This document shows, piece by piece, positions 55,858 through 64,000 of a DNA stretch of 64,000 bases. The DNA lies in assembly GCA_019747815.1 (NCBI GenBank), contig JAIEQJ010000001.1, positions 1-64,000 of the forward strand. The letters run 5' to 3'. The position numbers were made by a program, and so were the translations under genes. This stretch comes from Hyphomonadaceae bacterium (GTDB lineage: Bacteria > Pseudomonadota > Alphaproteobacteria > Rhizobiales > Hyphomicrobiaceae). The number at the start of each line of letters is the position of its first letter. The stretch's first letter is position 1. The notes under the pieces are model-generated. The model ran no database searches. It was given only the letters and a program-made list of their open reading frames with translations, and was not told where the DNA came from.

Positions 55858-56736
55858 ATGCTCGACATTCCTCTTCCCGTCTTGCTTGGTCAGGTGACAA
55901 TCGGGCTGGTCAACGGCTGTTTCTACGCCATGCTCAGTCTGGGGCTCGCGGTCATCTTCGGGCTTCTCAACGTCATCAATTTCTCGCACGGCGCCGTCTA
56001 CATGTTGGGCGCATTCGCGGCCTATCTGGGATCGCGGTGGCTGGGGATCAACTACTGGATCGCGCTATTTATAGTCCCGGTCGTCGTTGGCGCCTTCGGC
56101 ATGCTCGTCGAAAGACTGCTCCTGCGCCGTCTCACCGGCCTCGACCACCTTTACAGCTTGCTGCTGACATTCGGGTTGGCTCTCGTACTGGAAGGAATTT
56201 TCCTCGATATCTACGGCTCCGCCGGCCAATCCTATAACGGACCACCGCAGCTGGATGGTCTCGTCGACCTCGGCTTCATGCGATTGCCGCTCTATCGCGT
56301 CTGGGTCGTGGCCGTCTCGCTCGCCGTATGCGTCGGCATCTGGCTACTGATCGAGCGAACCAGCCTGGGCGCTTACCTCCGCGCGGGCACGGAAAACGCC
56401 CGCCTGGTGCAGGCGCTCGGCATCAACGTGCCGCTCATGATCACACTTACCTATGGCCTCGGCGTGGGCCTCGCGGCACTCGCCGGAGTGTTGGCGGCGC
56501 CGATCTACCAGGTGCAACCCCTTATGGGATCGAACCTCCTGATCATCGCCTTCGCGGTCGTTGTCATCGGCGGGCTCGGCTCGACCCTTGGGGCGATCCT
56601 AACCGGGTTGGGACTTGGCATCATCGAAGGCCTTTCGAAGGTCTTCTACCCCGAGATCTCTTCGACCACCGTGTTCATCATCATGGCCTTGGTCCTTCTT
56701 GTACGCCCAGCCGGGCTGTTTGGGCGGGAGGCGTGA
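55858..56736 (+). CDS. livH: ABC transporter permease (LivH type)
   Basis: A 292-residue membrane permease with about eight helices. Signature parts are LVNGCFYAMLSLGLAVIFGL, LNVINFSHGAVYMLGAFAA, and the EAA-like ERTSLGAYLRAGTENARLVQ coupling loop. The NFSHG motif is typical of LivH. ATG 55858 with a GAGGGGGA site is preferred to GTG 55846, which overlaps the livF stop. It forms the channel with LivM. Confidence 0.95.
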   Translation: MLDIPLPVLLGQVTIGLVNGCFYAMLSLGLAVIFGLLNVINFSHGAVYMLGAFAAYLGSRWLGINYWIALFIVPVVVGAFGMLVERLLLRRLTGLDHLYSLLLTFGLALVLEGIFLDIYGSAGQSYNGPPQLDGLVDLGFMRLPLYRVWVVAVSLAVCVGIWLLIERTSLGAYLRAGTENARLVQALGINVPLMITLTYGLGVGLAALAGVLAAPIYQVQPLMGSNLLIIAFAVVVIGGLGSTLGAILTGLGLGIIEGLSKVFYPEISSTTVFIIMALVLLVRPAGLFGREA

Positions 56737-56738
56737 GC

Positions 56739-57737
56739 ATGCGACAATCGACCCTGCTGTTGCTTGTGCTCGGCATCGCTGCGCTCCTGGCGCCTCTGAC
56801 GGGCCTCTACACGCTCTTTCTCCTCAAGTGCGTCGCCTTTGCCTTGTTCGCGGCGGCCTTCAACTTCTTCACGGGCAATGTGGGCCTGCTGTCCATCGGG
56901 CATGCTGCCTTCTTCGGCATGGGGGCTTATGCGGCCGGTCATGTTGCAAAGGAGTGGGGCGTACCGACAGAACTCACCCTCGTTATCAGCCTCGGCGTCG
57001 GCGCGGGTTTGGGCATCATCATCGGCGGTATGGCTATCCGGCGGCAGGGCATCTACTTCGCCATGATCACCCTGGCGATGGCACAGATGATCTACTTCTT
57101 CTGCGTGCAAGCGCCGTTCACCGGTGCGGAAGATGGCCTCCAGCGCATTCCTCGCGGCACTCTGTTTGGCACGTTGAGCCTCGCCGACGACATGACGCTC
57201 TATGCGCTCGTCGTCGTCGTTGCCCTGGCGGCGATCTGGGGTCTGCAACGCGTCATGGAAGCCCCGTTCGGCCACGTGCTGCTTGCCATTCGCGACAACG
57301 AGGCGCGCGCGATCTCCCTCGGCTACGATGTCAAAGCCTACAAGCTCTCAGCATTCGTTCTCTCCGCTTCGGTGGCTGGCCTGGCCGGCGGATTGAAGGC
57401 AATCACCCTCGGTCTTGCGTCTCTGCCCGACGTGCATTGGACCATGTCGGGTACCGTCATCCTGATGTGCTTGCTCGGCGGCTTGGGGACTTCGCTCGGA
57501 CCGATCGTCGGAGCGATCATTGTCATTACCCTGGAGAGCAAGCTCGCGAGCATGGGCGCGATTCAGATTGGCCCGCTTGCCGTCGACTTCTCGACCAAGG
57601 TGCCAATCGTGATTGGTCTCATCTTCATGTCCTGTGTCTTGCTGTTTCGTAAGGGCGTTGTCGGCGAGCTCATCTCTGCGTTTGAGCGGCTCCGGCCACG
57701 AGGCAGAACAGAGCGTCCGCTGGTTCGGGCTTCATGA
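56739..57737 (+). CDS. livM: ABC transporter permease (LivM type)
   Basis: A 332-residue permease with about nine helices. FNFFTGNVGLLSIGHAAFFG and the AIRDNEARAISLGYDVKAYK coupling loop are diagnostic of LivM. ALSLGLAS-type conservation and GGLGTSLGPIVGA near residue 250 also fit. It begins two bases after the livH stop (TGAGCATG) and is the last importer gene before the catabolic enzymes, with a 78-base gap to the dehydrogenase. Confidence 0.95.
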   Translation: MRQSTLLLLVLGIAALLAPLTGLYTLFLLKCVAFALFAAAFNFFTGNVGLLSIGHAAFFGMGAYAAGHVAKEWGVPTELTLVISLGVGAGLGIIIGGMAIRRQGIYFAMITLAMAQMIYFFCVQAPFTGAEDGLQRIPRGTLFGTLSLADDMTLYALVVVVALAAIWGLQRVMEAPFGHVLLAIRDNEARAISLGYDVKAYKLSAFVLSASVAGLAGGLKAITLGLASLPDVHWTMSGTVILMCLLGGLGTSLGPIVGAIIVITLESKLASMGAIQIGPLAVDFSTKVPIVIGLIFMSCVLLFRKGVVGELISAFERLRPRGRTERPLVRAS

Positions 57738-57815
57738 CGAGATTTTATTCCACTAATGCAAGCGACCCGAGCAGGCCGTCTGTACCATCGGCCAGAAAGG
57801 CAAGGAGAAGAGAGG

Positions 57816-58970
57816 ATGGAAAAAGGTTTCACGTTTCAAACGACGAAATCTGTCCTCGCCGAGCCTGCAGCCTCCGCCCGTGTCGGCGAACTCATGAAGG
57901 GGCTAGGCTGCCGATCCGTCTTCCTCGTCAGCGATATCGGCATCGTCAAAGCCGGACTGCTCGAATCCGCGCTTGAGAGCTTGGGCAACAACGATATCAA
58001 GGTTGCCTTGTTCACCGACGTTGTTGCCGACCCGCCAGCGCACGTTGTTCTTGCCGCTGTCGATGCGGCCAAGGCGGCGCGAGTCGATGGGGTTGTCTCC
58101 ATAGGCGGCGGCAGCTCCATGGACGTGGCTAAGCTCGTCGCACTCCTGGTTGCGAGCCACGAGCGCCTCGACGACATCTATGGCGTCGGCAATGCCAAGG
58201 GACCTCGCCTGCCTCTCCTGCTGGCACCGACCACGGCCGGGACGGGATCGGAAGTGACGCCGATCTCCATCGTTACGACCGGGGAAGGTGAGAAGAAGGG
58301 CGTCGTCTCACCGGTCCTGCTTCCCGATTGGGCGGTGCTCGATGCCGACCTGACACTGGGGCTTCCCAAGGCGACTACGGCTGCAACCGGCATCGATGCC
58401 ATGGTGCATGCCATCGAGGCCTATACCAGCAAGCGCCTGAAGAACAGGGTGTCGGACTGTCTGGCTCGCGAGGCACTCGCTCTATTGGCCGGCAACATCC
58501 GCGAGGTGTGCAGGAACGGCGGCAACCGGCAAGCGCGGCAGGCTATGCTGCTCGGATCCATGTTGGCCGGGATGGCCTTCGCCAACGCGCCGGTGGCGGC
58601 CGTTCATGCGCTGGCCTACCCAGTCGGCGCGCGCTTCCATGTTGCGCATGGACTGTCCAATTCGCTGGTCCTGCCTGAGGTCTTGCGCTTCAACGCGCCC
58701 GTCGCAAGACCACTGCACGCGGAGCTAGCCAGCATCATAGTTCCGGACCAAAGCGGAGATGCCGCCGACAGGACGGCAGCGCTTGTCAGCTACTTTTCGA
58801 CGCTGGCGACCGACCTTGGCCTGCCGACGCGACTACGTGACGTCGGCATCAAACAGGAGCACGTCGGACAATTGGCGGAAGATGCCATGAAGCAGACACG
58901 CCTGCTGGTGAACAACCCGCGCGAAGTGACCCTGCGAGACGCGAGTGAAATTTATGGAGCGGTGCTGTGA
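57816..58970 (+). CDS. Iron-containing alcohol dehydrogenase
   Basis: A 384-residue NAD-dependent group III alcohol dehydrogenase. The nucleotide-binding GGGSSMDVAK motif is near residue 95. PTTAGTGSEVTPISIV, DAMVHAIEAYTS and HGLSNSLVLPEV supply the metal site (Asp and three His, including AAVHALAYPVG and HVAHGLSN). A longer frame begins at 57756, but AGGAGAAGAGAGG lies just before 57816. It follows livM and overlaps the thioesterase gene (TGTGA), so it is part of the catabolic operon. Substrate unknown; maleylacetate reductase-like or hydroxy-acid roles are possible. Confidence 0.93.
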   Translation: MEKGFTFQTTKSVLAEPAASARVGELMKGLGCRSVFLVSDIGIVKAGLLESALESLGNNDIKVALFTDVVADPPAHVVLAAVDAAKAARVDGVVSIGGGSSMDVAKLVALLVASHERLDDIYGVGNAKGPRLPLLLAPTTAGTGSEVTPISIVTTGEGEKKGVVSPVLLPDWAVLDADLTLGLPKATTAATGIDAMVHAIEAYTSKRLKNRVSDCLAREALALLAGNIREVCRNGGNRQARQAMLLGSMLAGMAFANAPVAAVHALAYPVGARFHVAHGLSNSLVLPEVLRFNAPVARPLHAELASIIVPDQSGDAADRTAALVSYFSTLATDLGLPTRLRDVGIKQEHVGQLAEDAMKQTRLLVNNPREVTLRDASEIYGAVL

Positions 58971-59419
58971 GCGGACGGTCTCCCGCCGAGCCGCGTTCGG
59001 CCTATCCCCACTTCCTCGAGATCACGACGCGCTGGAACGACAACGATTCCTACCGGCACGTGAACAATGCCGTCTACTACCAGTACTTCGACACGGTCGT
59101 GAACCAGTTCCTGATTGAGAATGGCGCACTCGACGTGGAGCGCAGCGACGTCATCGGGCTGGTCGTCGAGACCCAGTGTCGCTTCTTCAGCCAAGTCAGC
59201 TTTCCGTCAAAGATACATGCCGGGCTGCGCGTCGCACATCTCGGCAACAGCAGCATCAGGTACGAGATCGGCTTGTTCCGCGACAATCAGAGCAGCGCCT
59301 CCGCGCAAGGCCACTTCGTCCACGTGTATGTCGATCGCACCAGCAATCGACCTGTGTCGTTGCCGAGCCAGCTCAAGACTCTGCTCACACCACTGCTGAC
59401 CGCAGCAAAGGAGGCCTGA
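58967..59419 (+). CDS. Acyl-CoA thioesterase (4HBT hotdog fold)
   Basis: A 150-residue single hotdog-domain enzyme. The catalytic region TTRWNDNDSYRHVNNAVYYQ has the Asp of the 4-hydroxybenzoyl-CoA thioesterase group (DxDxxxHVNNxxY). Hydrophobic strands follow, RFFSQVSFPSKIHAGLRVAH. It starts at GTG 58967, overlapping the dehydrogenase stop by four bases. It probably releases an acid from a CoA ester made in this pathway. Confidence 0.87.
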   Translation: MSGRSPAEPRSAYPHFLEITTRWNDNDSYRHVNNAVYYQYFDTVVNQFLIENGALDVERSDVIGLVVETQCRFFSQVSFPSKIHAGLRVAHLGNSSIRYEIGLFRDNQSSASAQGHFVHVYVDRTSNRPVSLPSQLKTLLTPLLTAAKEA

Positions 59420-59420
59420 A

Positions 59421-59903
59421 ATGGACATGACGGGCGAGATCACGCTCGATGCGCCGCGCGAAAAGGTGTGGGCCGCTCTCAACGATCCGGCTGTCCTGAA
59501 GGACTCGATTCCCGGTTGCGAGGTGCTCGAGAAGGTATCCGATACCGAGTTCACGGCAACGGTCGTGACGAAAGTCGGCCCCATCAAGGCCAAGTTCTCC
59601 GGCCGCGTTGCGCTGACCGATATCGTCGCGCCTGAGAGCTACACCATCAGCGGCGAGGGCCAGGGTGGAATTGCCGGCTTCGCCAAGGGCGGCGCCAACG
59701 TCGCTTTGGACGCCGTGGACGGCAACCGCACGACGCTGAGATATGTCGTCAAGGCTCAAGTCGGTGGGAAGATCGCACAACTCGGCGCCCGCCTTATCGA
59801 CTCGACTGCAAAAAAGCTCGCCGGTCAGTTCTTCGCTCGCTTTGCCGAGATCACGTCCGACGGACTGTCCCAATCGGCAACGGCGCAGGAGCCCGCTCGA
59901 TGA
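59421..59903 (+). CDS. CoxG-like SRPBCC protein
   Basis: A 160-residue carbon-monoxide-dehydrogenase subunit G family protein. It shows the usual GEITLDAPREKVWAALNDPA, LKDSIPGCEVLE, FTATVVTKVGPIKAKFSGRV and GKIAQLGARLIDSTAKKLAG segments. CoxG proteins dock or recruit Cox-type hydroxylases to the membrane or to electron acceptors, and are found with many xanthine-dehydrogenase-type enzymes besides CO dehydrogenase. The ATG is one base after the thioesterase stop. Confidence 0.9.
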   Translation: MDMTGEITLDAPREKVWAALNDPAVLKDSIPGCEVLEKVSDTEFTATVVTKVGPIKAKFSGRVALTDIVAPESYTISGEGQGGIAGFAKGGANVALDAVDGNRTTLRYVVKAQVGGKIAQLGARLIDSTAKKLAGQFFARFAEITSDGLSQSATAQEPAR

Positions 59904-59951
59904 CATCGGTGGTGCAGAACCAAGCGACGATCGGTCACCGCAGGAGGCGTG

Positions 59952-60725
59952 ATGGCAGATCTTGATGTGAAGTATGACGGTCCGGTTGCGACCGTCACGA
60001 TCAACCGCGCCGAGCAGCGCAACGCACTGCGCCGTTCCACATGGCTCGAGGTCGCCGGTGTGTTCAGCGATCTCACGTCCGACAACTCGATACGAGTGGC
60101 TCTACTCAGCGGCTCTGATGGAAACTTCAGTGTCGGTGCCGACATTGCCGAATTTGGCGACGCGCGAGCCTCAGGGGAGCAAGCCCGCGACTACGAGCTC
60201 GCCGTGGACAGCGCCTCCTATGCCATCGCCGATTGCCCCAAACCGACCATTGCCGTCGTGTCCGGCTATTGCCTCGGCGGCGGTTGTCACCTGGCCATGG
60301 CCTGCGACTTCAGGATCGCCGACCGCTCGGCTACCTTCGGCATCCCCGCGGCAAAGCTCTCCATTGTTTATGGGGTGCGCAGCACACAGCGCCTGGTTTC
60401 CCTCGTCGGCTTGCCCGCGGCAAAGCGCATTCTCTTCACGGCCCAGCGCTTTGATGCGGCTGAGGCGCTCAAGTTGGGCTTTGCCGATGAGGTTGTTTCC
60501 GACCCCATGGCAAAGGCTCGCGATCTGGCGCTGCAAATGGCCGGCAACGCCCCGCTCTCCCTAGCGGGCGCCAAGGCCATCCTCACCGGCCTCTCCATGG
60601 GGACCGGAGAACTGAATGAGGCTGCCGCACAGCGTGCCATTGATCTGGCCGCGGACAGTGCGGACTATAACGAGGGACGGCGCGCCTTTGCGGAGAAACG
60701 CGCGCCAAGGTTTCAAGGGGTCTGA
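59952..60725 (+). CDS. Enoyl-CoA hydratase/isomerase family protein
   Basis: A 257-residue crotonase-fold enzyme. The oxyanion-hole segments are NFSVGADIAEFG and VSGYCLGGGCHLAMACDFRI; FGIPAAKLSIVYG follows. The two Glu of classic hydratases are not both clear (the GCHLAM part has none), so it could be an isomerase, a hydrolase or a decarboxylase of the superfamily. ATG 59952 has AGGAGG upstream and replaces the GTG three bases before. It sits between the CoxG-like gene and the FAD subunit gene. Confidence 0.93.
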   Translation: MADLDVKYDGPVATVTINRAEQRNALRRSTWLEVAGVFSDLTSDNSIRVALLSGSDGNFSVGADIAEFGDARASGEQARDYELAVDSASYAIADCPKPTIAVVSGYCLGGGCHLAMACDFRIADRSATFGIPAAKLSIVYGVRSTQRLVSLVGLPAAKRILFTAQRFDAAEALKLGFADEVVSDPMAKARDLALQMAGNAPLSLAGAKAILTGLSMGTGELNEAAAQRAIDLAADSADYNEGRRAFAEKRAPRFQGV

Positions 60726-60728
60726 AGC

Positions 60729-61604
60729 ATGAAGCCCCCTGCCTTCGACTATATTGCTGCAGACAACCTAGAAGGGGCACTCTCCGCTCTGAGCGCTGCA
60801 GGCGGCGACGGCAAGGTGCTGGCCGGCGGGCAAAGTCTGATGCCCATGCTCAACTTCCGCCTGGCGCGACCCTCCGTCCTGATCGATATCAATCGTGTGC
60901 CTGGCCTGGCCTACGTCGAGGCGACCGGTTCAACTGTCAAGGTCGGCGCCCTGACCCGCCATCATGCACTCGAGATGTCACCGGTCATCAAGACACATCT
61001 TCCTGTCGTTGCGGCCGCTATGCAGCATGTCGCGCACCTGGCGATCCGCAACCGCGGAACCATTGGTGGCAGCCTGTCCCACGCCGATCCGGCCGCCGAG
61101 CTGCCGATGCTGACCTTGCTCCTTGATGCACGCATCGGCATTCACTCTCCGCGTGGCCGACGCATCACTGATGCTGGCGACTTCTTCGTAACATCGCTCG
61201 TCACCAGCCTCGAAGAGGATGAGATCGTCACCGATATCGAGTTTCCGAAGCCAGCGCGTGAGAGCGGCTGGGCCTTCGAGGAGGTCGCGCGTCGGGCCGG
61301 AGACTTCGCCCTCGCTGCCGTCGGCGTTACGATTGACGCTCGCGACCGCAAGTGTGAGCAGGCGCGCATTGGTTTGATGGGCGTTGGGGAAACGCCTGTC
61401 CGCGCCCACGAAGCGGAGGCGCTGCTGCGCGGACAGCGGTTGAGCGATACGCTTCTGGACGAAGCCGTGGCGTCGATCCGGTCCGCCATAGAGCCCAACA
61501 CCGACCTGCACGCATCGAGCGACTATCGCCGCCATCTGGCGGGCGTCCTCGCCAAGAAGGCAATCAGGGATGCCTGGCGCCGCGCCGACGGAGACCGGCA
61601 ATGA
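60729..61604 (+). CDS. Xanthine dehydrogenase-family FAD-binding subunit (CoxM type)
   Basis: A 291-residue medium subunit. The FAD-binding motifs are KVLAGGQSLMPMLNFRLARP near residue 35 and NRGTIGGSLSHADPAAELP near residue 105, as in CoxM and related hydroxylases. The C-terminal CO_deh_flav_C domain follows. It passes electrons from the 2Fe-2S subunit to an acceptor. It starts three bases after the hydratase stop and overlaps the coxS-type gene by four bases. Confidence 0.94.
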   Translation: MKPPAFDYIAADNLEGALSALSAAGGDGKVLAGGQSLMPMLNFRLARPSVLIDINRVPGLAYVEATGSTVKVGALTRHHALEMSPVIKTHLPVVAAAMQHVAHLAIRNRGTIGGSLSHADPAAELPMLTLLLDARIGIHSPRGRRITDAGDFFVTSLVTSLEEDEIVTDIEFPKPARESGWAFEEVARRAGDFALAAVGVTIDARDRKCEQARIGLMGVGETPVRAHEAEALLRGQRLSDTLLDEAVASIRSAIEPNTDLHASSDYRRHLAGVLAKKAIRDAWRRADGDRQ

Positions 61605-62083
61605 TTGCGCATAAGACAATACGGATGACGGTAAACGGCACGACCTACGAACGGTCGGTTGAACCTCGACTGCTGCTCTCGGACTTTCTGAGGCACGAGT
61701 TCGGTCTGACTGGCACCCACGTCGGCTGTGAGCACGGCATCTGTGGCGCCTGCACGATTGTCGTCAACGGCGATAGCGTGCGCTCCTGTTTGATGCTTGC
61801 CGTCCAGGCCGACGGAGCAGCTGTCGAGACGGTCGAAGGCCTCGGCACGCTGCAAAAGCTCAACCCCGTGCAGGCGGCGTTTCAGGACCAACACGCCTTG
61901 CAGTGCGGTTTCTGTACGCCCGGCATGCTGATGACCATCACCGATCTCATCAAGAAGTATCCACTCGCATCGGACGCGGAGATCCGCGAGGGCCTATCAG
62001 GCAACCTGTGTCGGTGCACCGGCTACGAGCACATCGTCAAGGCGGTACGCGCGCTCGTGCGCCAGCCGGGAAGTGCGCCATGA
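61601..62083 (+). CDS. Xanthine dehydrogenase-family 2Fe-2S subunit (CoxS type)
   Basis: A 160-residue small subunit with two [2Fe-2S] clusters. The plant-type cluster is GCEHGICGACTIVVNGDSVR with a following C, near residues 44-66. The C-terminal cluster is CGFCTPGMLM and GNLCRCTGYEHIV. All eight cysteines are present. Its frame overlaps the FAD subunit gene before and the metallo-hydrolase gene after (ATGA), so the order and coupling are those of one enzyme operon. Confidence 0.96.
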   Translation: MIAHKTIRMTVNGTTYERSVEPRLLLSDFLRHEFGLTGTHVGCEHGICGACTIVVNGDSVRSCLMLAVQADGAAVETVEGLGTLQKLNPVQAAFQDQHALQCGFCTPGMLMTITDLIKKYPLASDAEIREGLSGNLCRCTGYEHIVKAVRALVRQPGSAP

Positions 62084-62841
62084 GAATGCACGTCCTGTCT
62101 GGCGGTCGCCTGCGCATGAAGAAAAGCATCTATCTGCCCGATGCCGACCGCAGCGAGACCATCGAGCTGCCGGTATCGAGCATTCTTATCCGGCATAGGC
62201 AGGCAAATGTACTCTTCGATACCGGTTGCCATCCCTCCGTGATCGACAACGCCGACGCACGGTGGGGTAGCATGGCCAAGATCATGACGCCGATCATGGG
62301 CCCCAGCGATCATGTGCTGGCAGGCTTGGCTTCTCTCGGCCTCGCCGTCGACGACATCGACATCGTTGTCAATTCGCACTTCCATCCCGACCACTGCGGC
62401 TGCAACGCCTTCTTCAAGAAGGCGACCATCATGGTTCATGCGCGAGAACTCGACGCAGCACGCGCGCCGAACGCCGCCGCGAGTGGTTACCTGCCCGCCG
62501 AGTGGGACCATTCCAGCCCCATGGACACTATCGACGACCAGTGCGACGTCTTTGGAGATAGCCGGGTGGTGCTTCTATCCTTGCCCGGCCATACCCCCGG
62601 CACCATCGGCGCCCTCGTTAGCCTCGACCGCAGCGGTGCGTTCTTGCTCGCATCCGACGCCGTGAGCCTGCGCGCTTCGCTCGACCGCGACATCGTCCCG
62701 CGTAACACCTGGAACCGGGACGCGCTGCTCGCATCCCTGGCCGAAATTCGCCGTATCGAGAAGGCTGGCGCGACCGTAATTTGCGGGCACGATGCCGAGC
62801 AGTGGGCGACCCTTCGCAAAGGAGGTCACGCCTATGACTGA
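62080..62841 (+). CDS. Metallo-beta-lactamase-fold hydrolase (lactonase-like)
   Basis: A 253-residue metallo-hydrolase. The zinc motif HxHxDH is in VVNSHFHPDHCGCNAFF near residue 107. LLSLPGHTPGTIGALVSL gives the next His, FLLASDAVSL the bridging Asp and ATVICGHDAEQW the last His. This set resembles N-acyl-homoserine lactonases (AttM/AiiA group), which also open other lactones. Placed between the small and large hydroxylase subunits, it more likely opens a lactone intermediate of the pathway than quenches quorum signals. Its last bases overlap the start of the next gene. Confidence 0.89.
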   Translation: MRMHVLSGGRLRMKKSIYLPDADRSETIELPVSSILIRHRQANVLFDTGCHPSVIDNADARWGSMAKIMTPIMGPSDHVLAGLASLGLAVDDIDIVVNSHFHPDHCGCNAFFKKATIMVHARELDAARAPNAAASGYLPAEWDHSSPMDTIDDQCDVFGDSRVVLLSLPGHTPGTIGALVSLDRSGAFLLASDAVSLRASLDRDIVPRNTWNRDALLASLAEIRRIEKAGATVICGHDAEQWATLRKGGHAYD

Positions 62842-64000
62842 GGTGGTGACGAAGCAGAGCGCCGAAGAAGCCGCGCTCGATGAGCGTCAGACACGGCCAA
62901 AGAATATTGGCGCCAAAGTAAAGCGCACGGAGGACCCACGGCTCCTGACCGGACGCGGAACGTATGTCGATGACCGTCGAACTCCCGACGCCTTGCATGT
63001 TGCCTTCCGCCGCAGCGATCACTCACACGCACGTATCCTGTCGATTGATGTGACGGCAGCCCGCGCCGTTCCCGGCGTCGTCGCCATACTGACGGCCAAG
63101 GACTTGACCGAGGCCACGCCGGTTCACGCCGAATCGCGCATGCCAAGCTACTACGCGACGCCGATACGAGCCCTGGCATCGGACAAGGTGCGGTTCGTTG
63201 GCGAACCTGTCGTCGCTGTCGTTGCCGAAAGCCGCTACCTGGCCGAAGACGCCTGCGAGCTCGTCGAGATCGCCTACGACCCCTTGCCGGTCGTCACCGA
63301 CCCGGAGGCCGCGGTCGCGTCCGATGCCGCCCTTTTGCATGAGGAAGCCGGAACCAACGTGCTCGTCCAGCGCGAGTTCAAGCGTGGCGAGTTCGAGACC
63401 GAGATGTTTGCCGCGCCCGTGCGGGTGAAGGGTCGGTTTCGCTTTCATCGCAAGACGCCGGCGGCGATGGAGAACCGCTGCTATCTCGCCGAGTACGATA
63501 CCGGGCGCGATGAACTCACCCTCCATTCCTCGACACAAGTCCCGGGCATTATCCGCAACGCCTTGTCCGAGGCGCTCGGAATGCCCGGGCATCGGCTGCG
63601 CGTCGTCGCGCCCGACGTGGGCGGCGGGTTTGGGGGCAAGGCGTCGCTCTATCCGGAGGAGCTGCTGGTGGCGTTCGCGGCGAGGAGGCTCGGCCGCTCC
63701 GTAAAGTGGACCAGCGACCGGATGGAGGACCTGACCGCGACCAGCCATGGCTTCGACGAGATCATCGACGCCGAGATGGGCCTCGACCACGACGGTCGCG
63801 TTATGGCGCTGATCGCTGATGTGATCGGCGATGTGGGTGCCTATTCCATCTATCCCTGGACCTGCGCGCTCGAGCCGGTTCAGGTGGTGAGCTTCTTGCC
63901 AGGGCCGTACCGCATCCAGAACTATCGCGGCGCGGTGCGCGCTGTCGCCACGTCCAAGGCGCCAACCGGTCCATACCGCGGGGTCGGCCGCCCGATCTCG
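62834..64000 (+). CDS. Xanthine dehydrogenase-family molybdenum subunit (CoxL type), partial
   Basis: The first 389 residues are present; the gene runs off the window. It begins behind AGGAGG with a 25-residue lead and IGAKVKRTEDPRLLTGRGTY, the usual start of large hydroxylase subunits. VRFVGEPVVAVVAES, VAPDVGGGFGGKASLYPEE (molybdopterin contact) and GPYRGVGRPIS follow. The loop reads YRGVGRP, not AYRCSFR as in true CO dehydrogenase, so it should hydroxylate an organic substrate. It would complete the CoxMSL-type heterotrimer. Confidence 0.95.
   Translation, partial: MTEVVTKQSAEEAALDERQTRPKNIGAKVKRTEDPRLLTGRGTYVDDRRTPDALHVAFRRSDHSHARILSIDVTAARAVPGVVAILTAKDLTEATPVHAESRMPSYYATPIRALASDKVRFVGEPVVAVVAESRYLAEDACELVEIAYDPLPVVTDPEAAVASDAALLHEEAGTNVLVQREFKRGEFETEMFAAPVRVKGRFRFHRKTPAAMENRCYLAEYDTGRDELTLHSSTQVPGIIRNALSEALGMPGHRLRVVAPDVGGGFGGKASLYPEELLVAFAARRLGRSVKWTSDRMEDLTATSHGFDEIIDAEMGLDHDGRVMALIADVIGDVGAYSIYPWTCALEPVQVVSFLPGPYRIQNYRGAVRAVATSKAPTGPYRGVGRPIS

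Noticed and set aside
60729-64000. Aerobic CO dehydrogenase (coxMSL)
   Set aside because: Subunit order and CoxG are similar, but the large subunit lacks the AYRCSFR active-site loop of true CO dehydrogenase.
20743-64000. Second copy of the tRNA-Ala 3' end as the island's right attachment site
   Set aside because: No match to the T-arm and acceptor end was found by eye; the tRNA-like fragment at 32076 has a different sequence.

Overview
The window looks like a chromosome segment of a GC-rich alphaproteobacterium, most likely in the Hyphomicrobiales (Rhizobiales). The clues are the aroA-cmk-rpsA-sppA-ihfB block, a TIGR02300 protein, GltBD of alphaproteobacterial size, a SigF/NrsF pair with bufferin genes, and short CTAG-ended palindromes. 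Genus is not decidable from sequence alone.

Region 1 (1-20.7 kb) is mostly core. It holds a BKACE-family enzyme, a secreted coiled-coil repeat protein, Hsp20, an S9 peptidase, glutamate synthase gltB/gltD split by an inverted VapBC module with a clear operator, an ornithine cyclodeaminase homologue, a pair of palindromic elements, and the block lapA, ihfB, sppA, rpsA, cmk, aroA on the minus strand. These reading frames are intact.

Region 2 (20.7-34.5 kb) starts at tRNA-Ala(GGC), with a tyrosine integrase 125 bases downstream, so it is probably an integrated island. It mixes one intact catabolic set (Moco oxidoreductase, MFS carrier, ketopantoate-reductase-like protein, GntR regulator, nitrilase) with broken genes: AraC, VOC, EamA, a phage gp10-like gene beside a tRNA-like 3' end, an AMP ligase, ArsR, SRPBCC and a HAD enzyme.

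Region 3 (34.5-51 kb) is a metal/oxidative stress block. It has an ECF sigma factor SigF with its membrane anti-sigma NrsF, and a bufferin operon: DUF2282 precursor, DUF692/MNIO enzyme, DUF2063 partner and DoxX, followed by thioredoxin and CcdA. It also has DUF3179, DUF302, a CxxC-rich peptide, and a metallophosphoesterase, radical SAM, DUF547 and GDCCVxC series. Five sites matching GTAACC-N15/16-CGAA stand in front of separate transcription units on both strands, so this reads as one physically clustered SigF regulon. Several members carry single lesions.

Region 4 (51.6-64 kb) is an intact catabolic cluster. It has a tandem-HxlR regulator, a branched-chain-type ABC importer (substrate-binding protein divergent from livG-F-H-M), an iron alcohol dehydrogenase, a thioesterase, a CoxG-like protein, an enoyl-CoA hydratase, the FAD, 2Fe-2S and molybdenum subunits of a xanthine-dehydrogenase-type hydroxylase, and a metallo-beta-lactamase-fold hydrolase. 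The last gene runs off the window. The layout suggests uptake, ring or side-chain hydroxylation and CoA-dependent breakdown of an unidentified organic acid.
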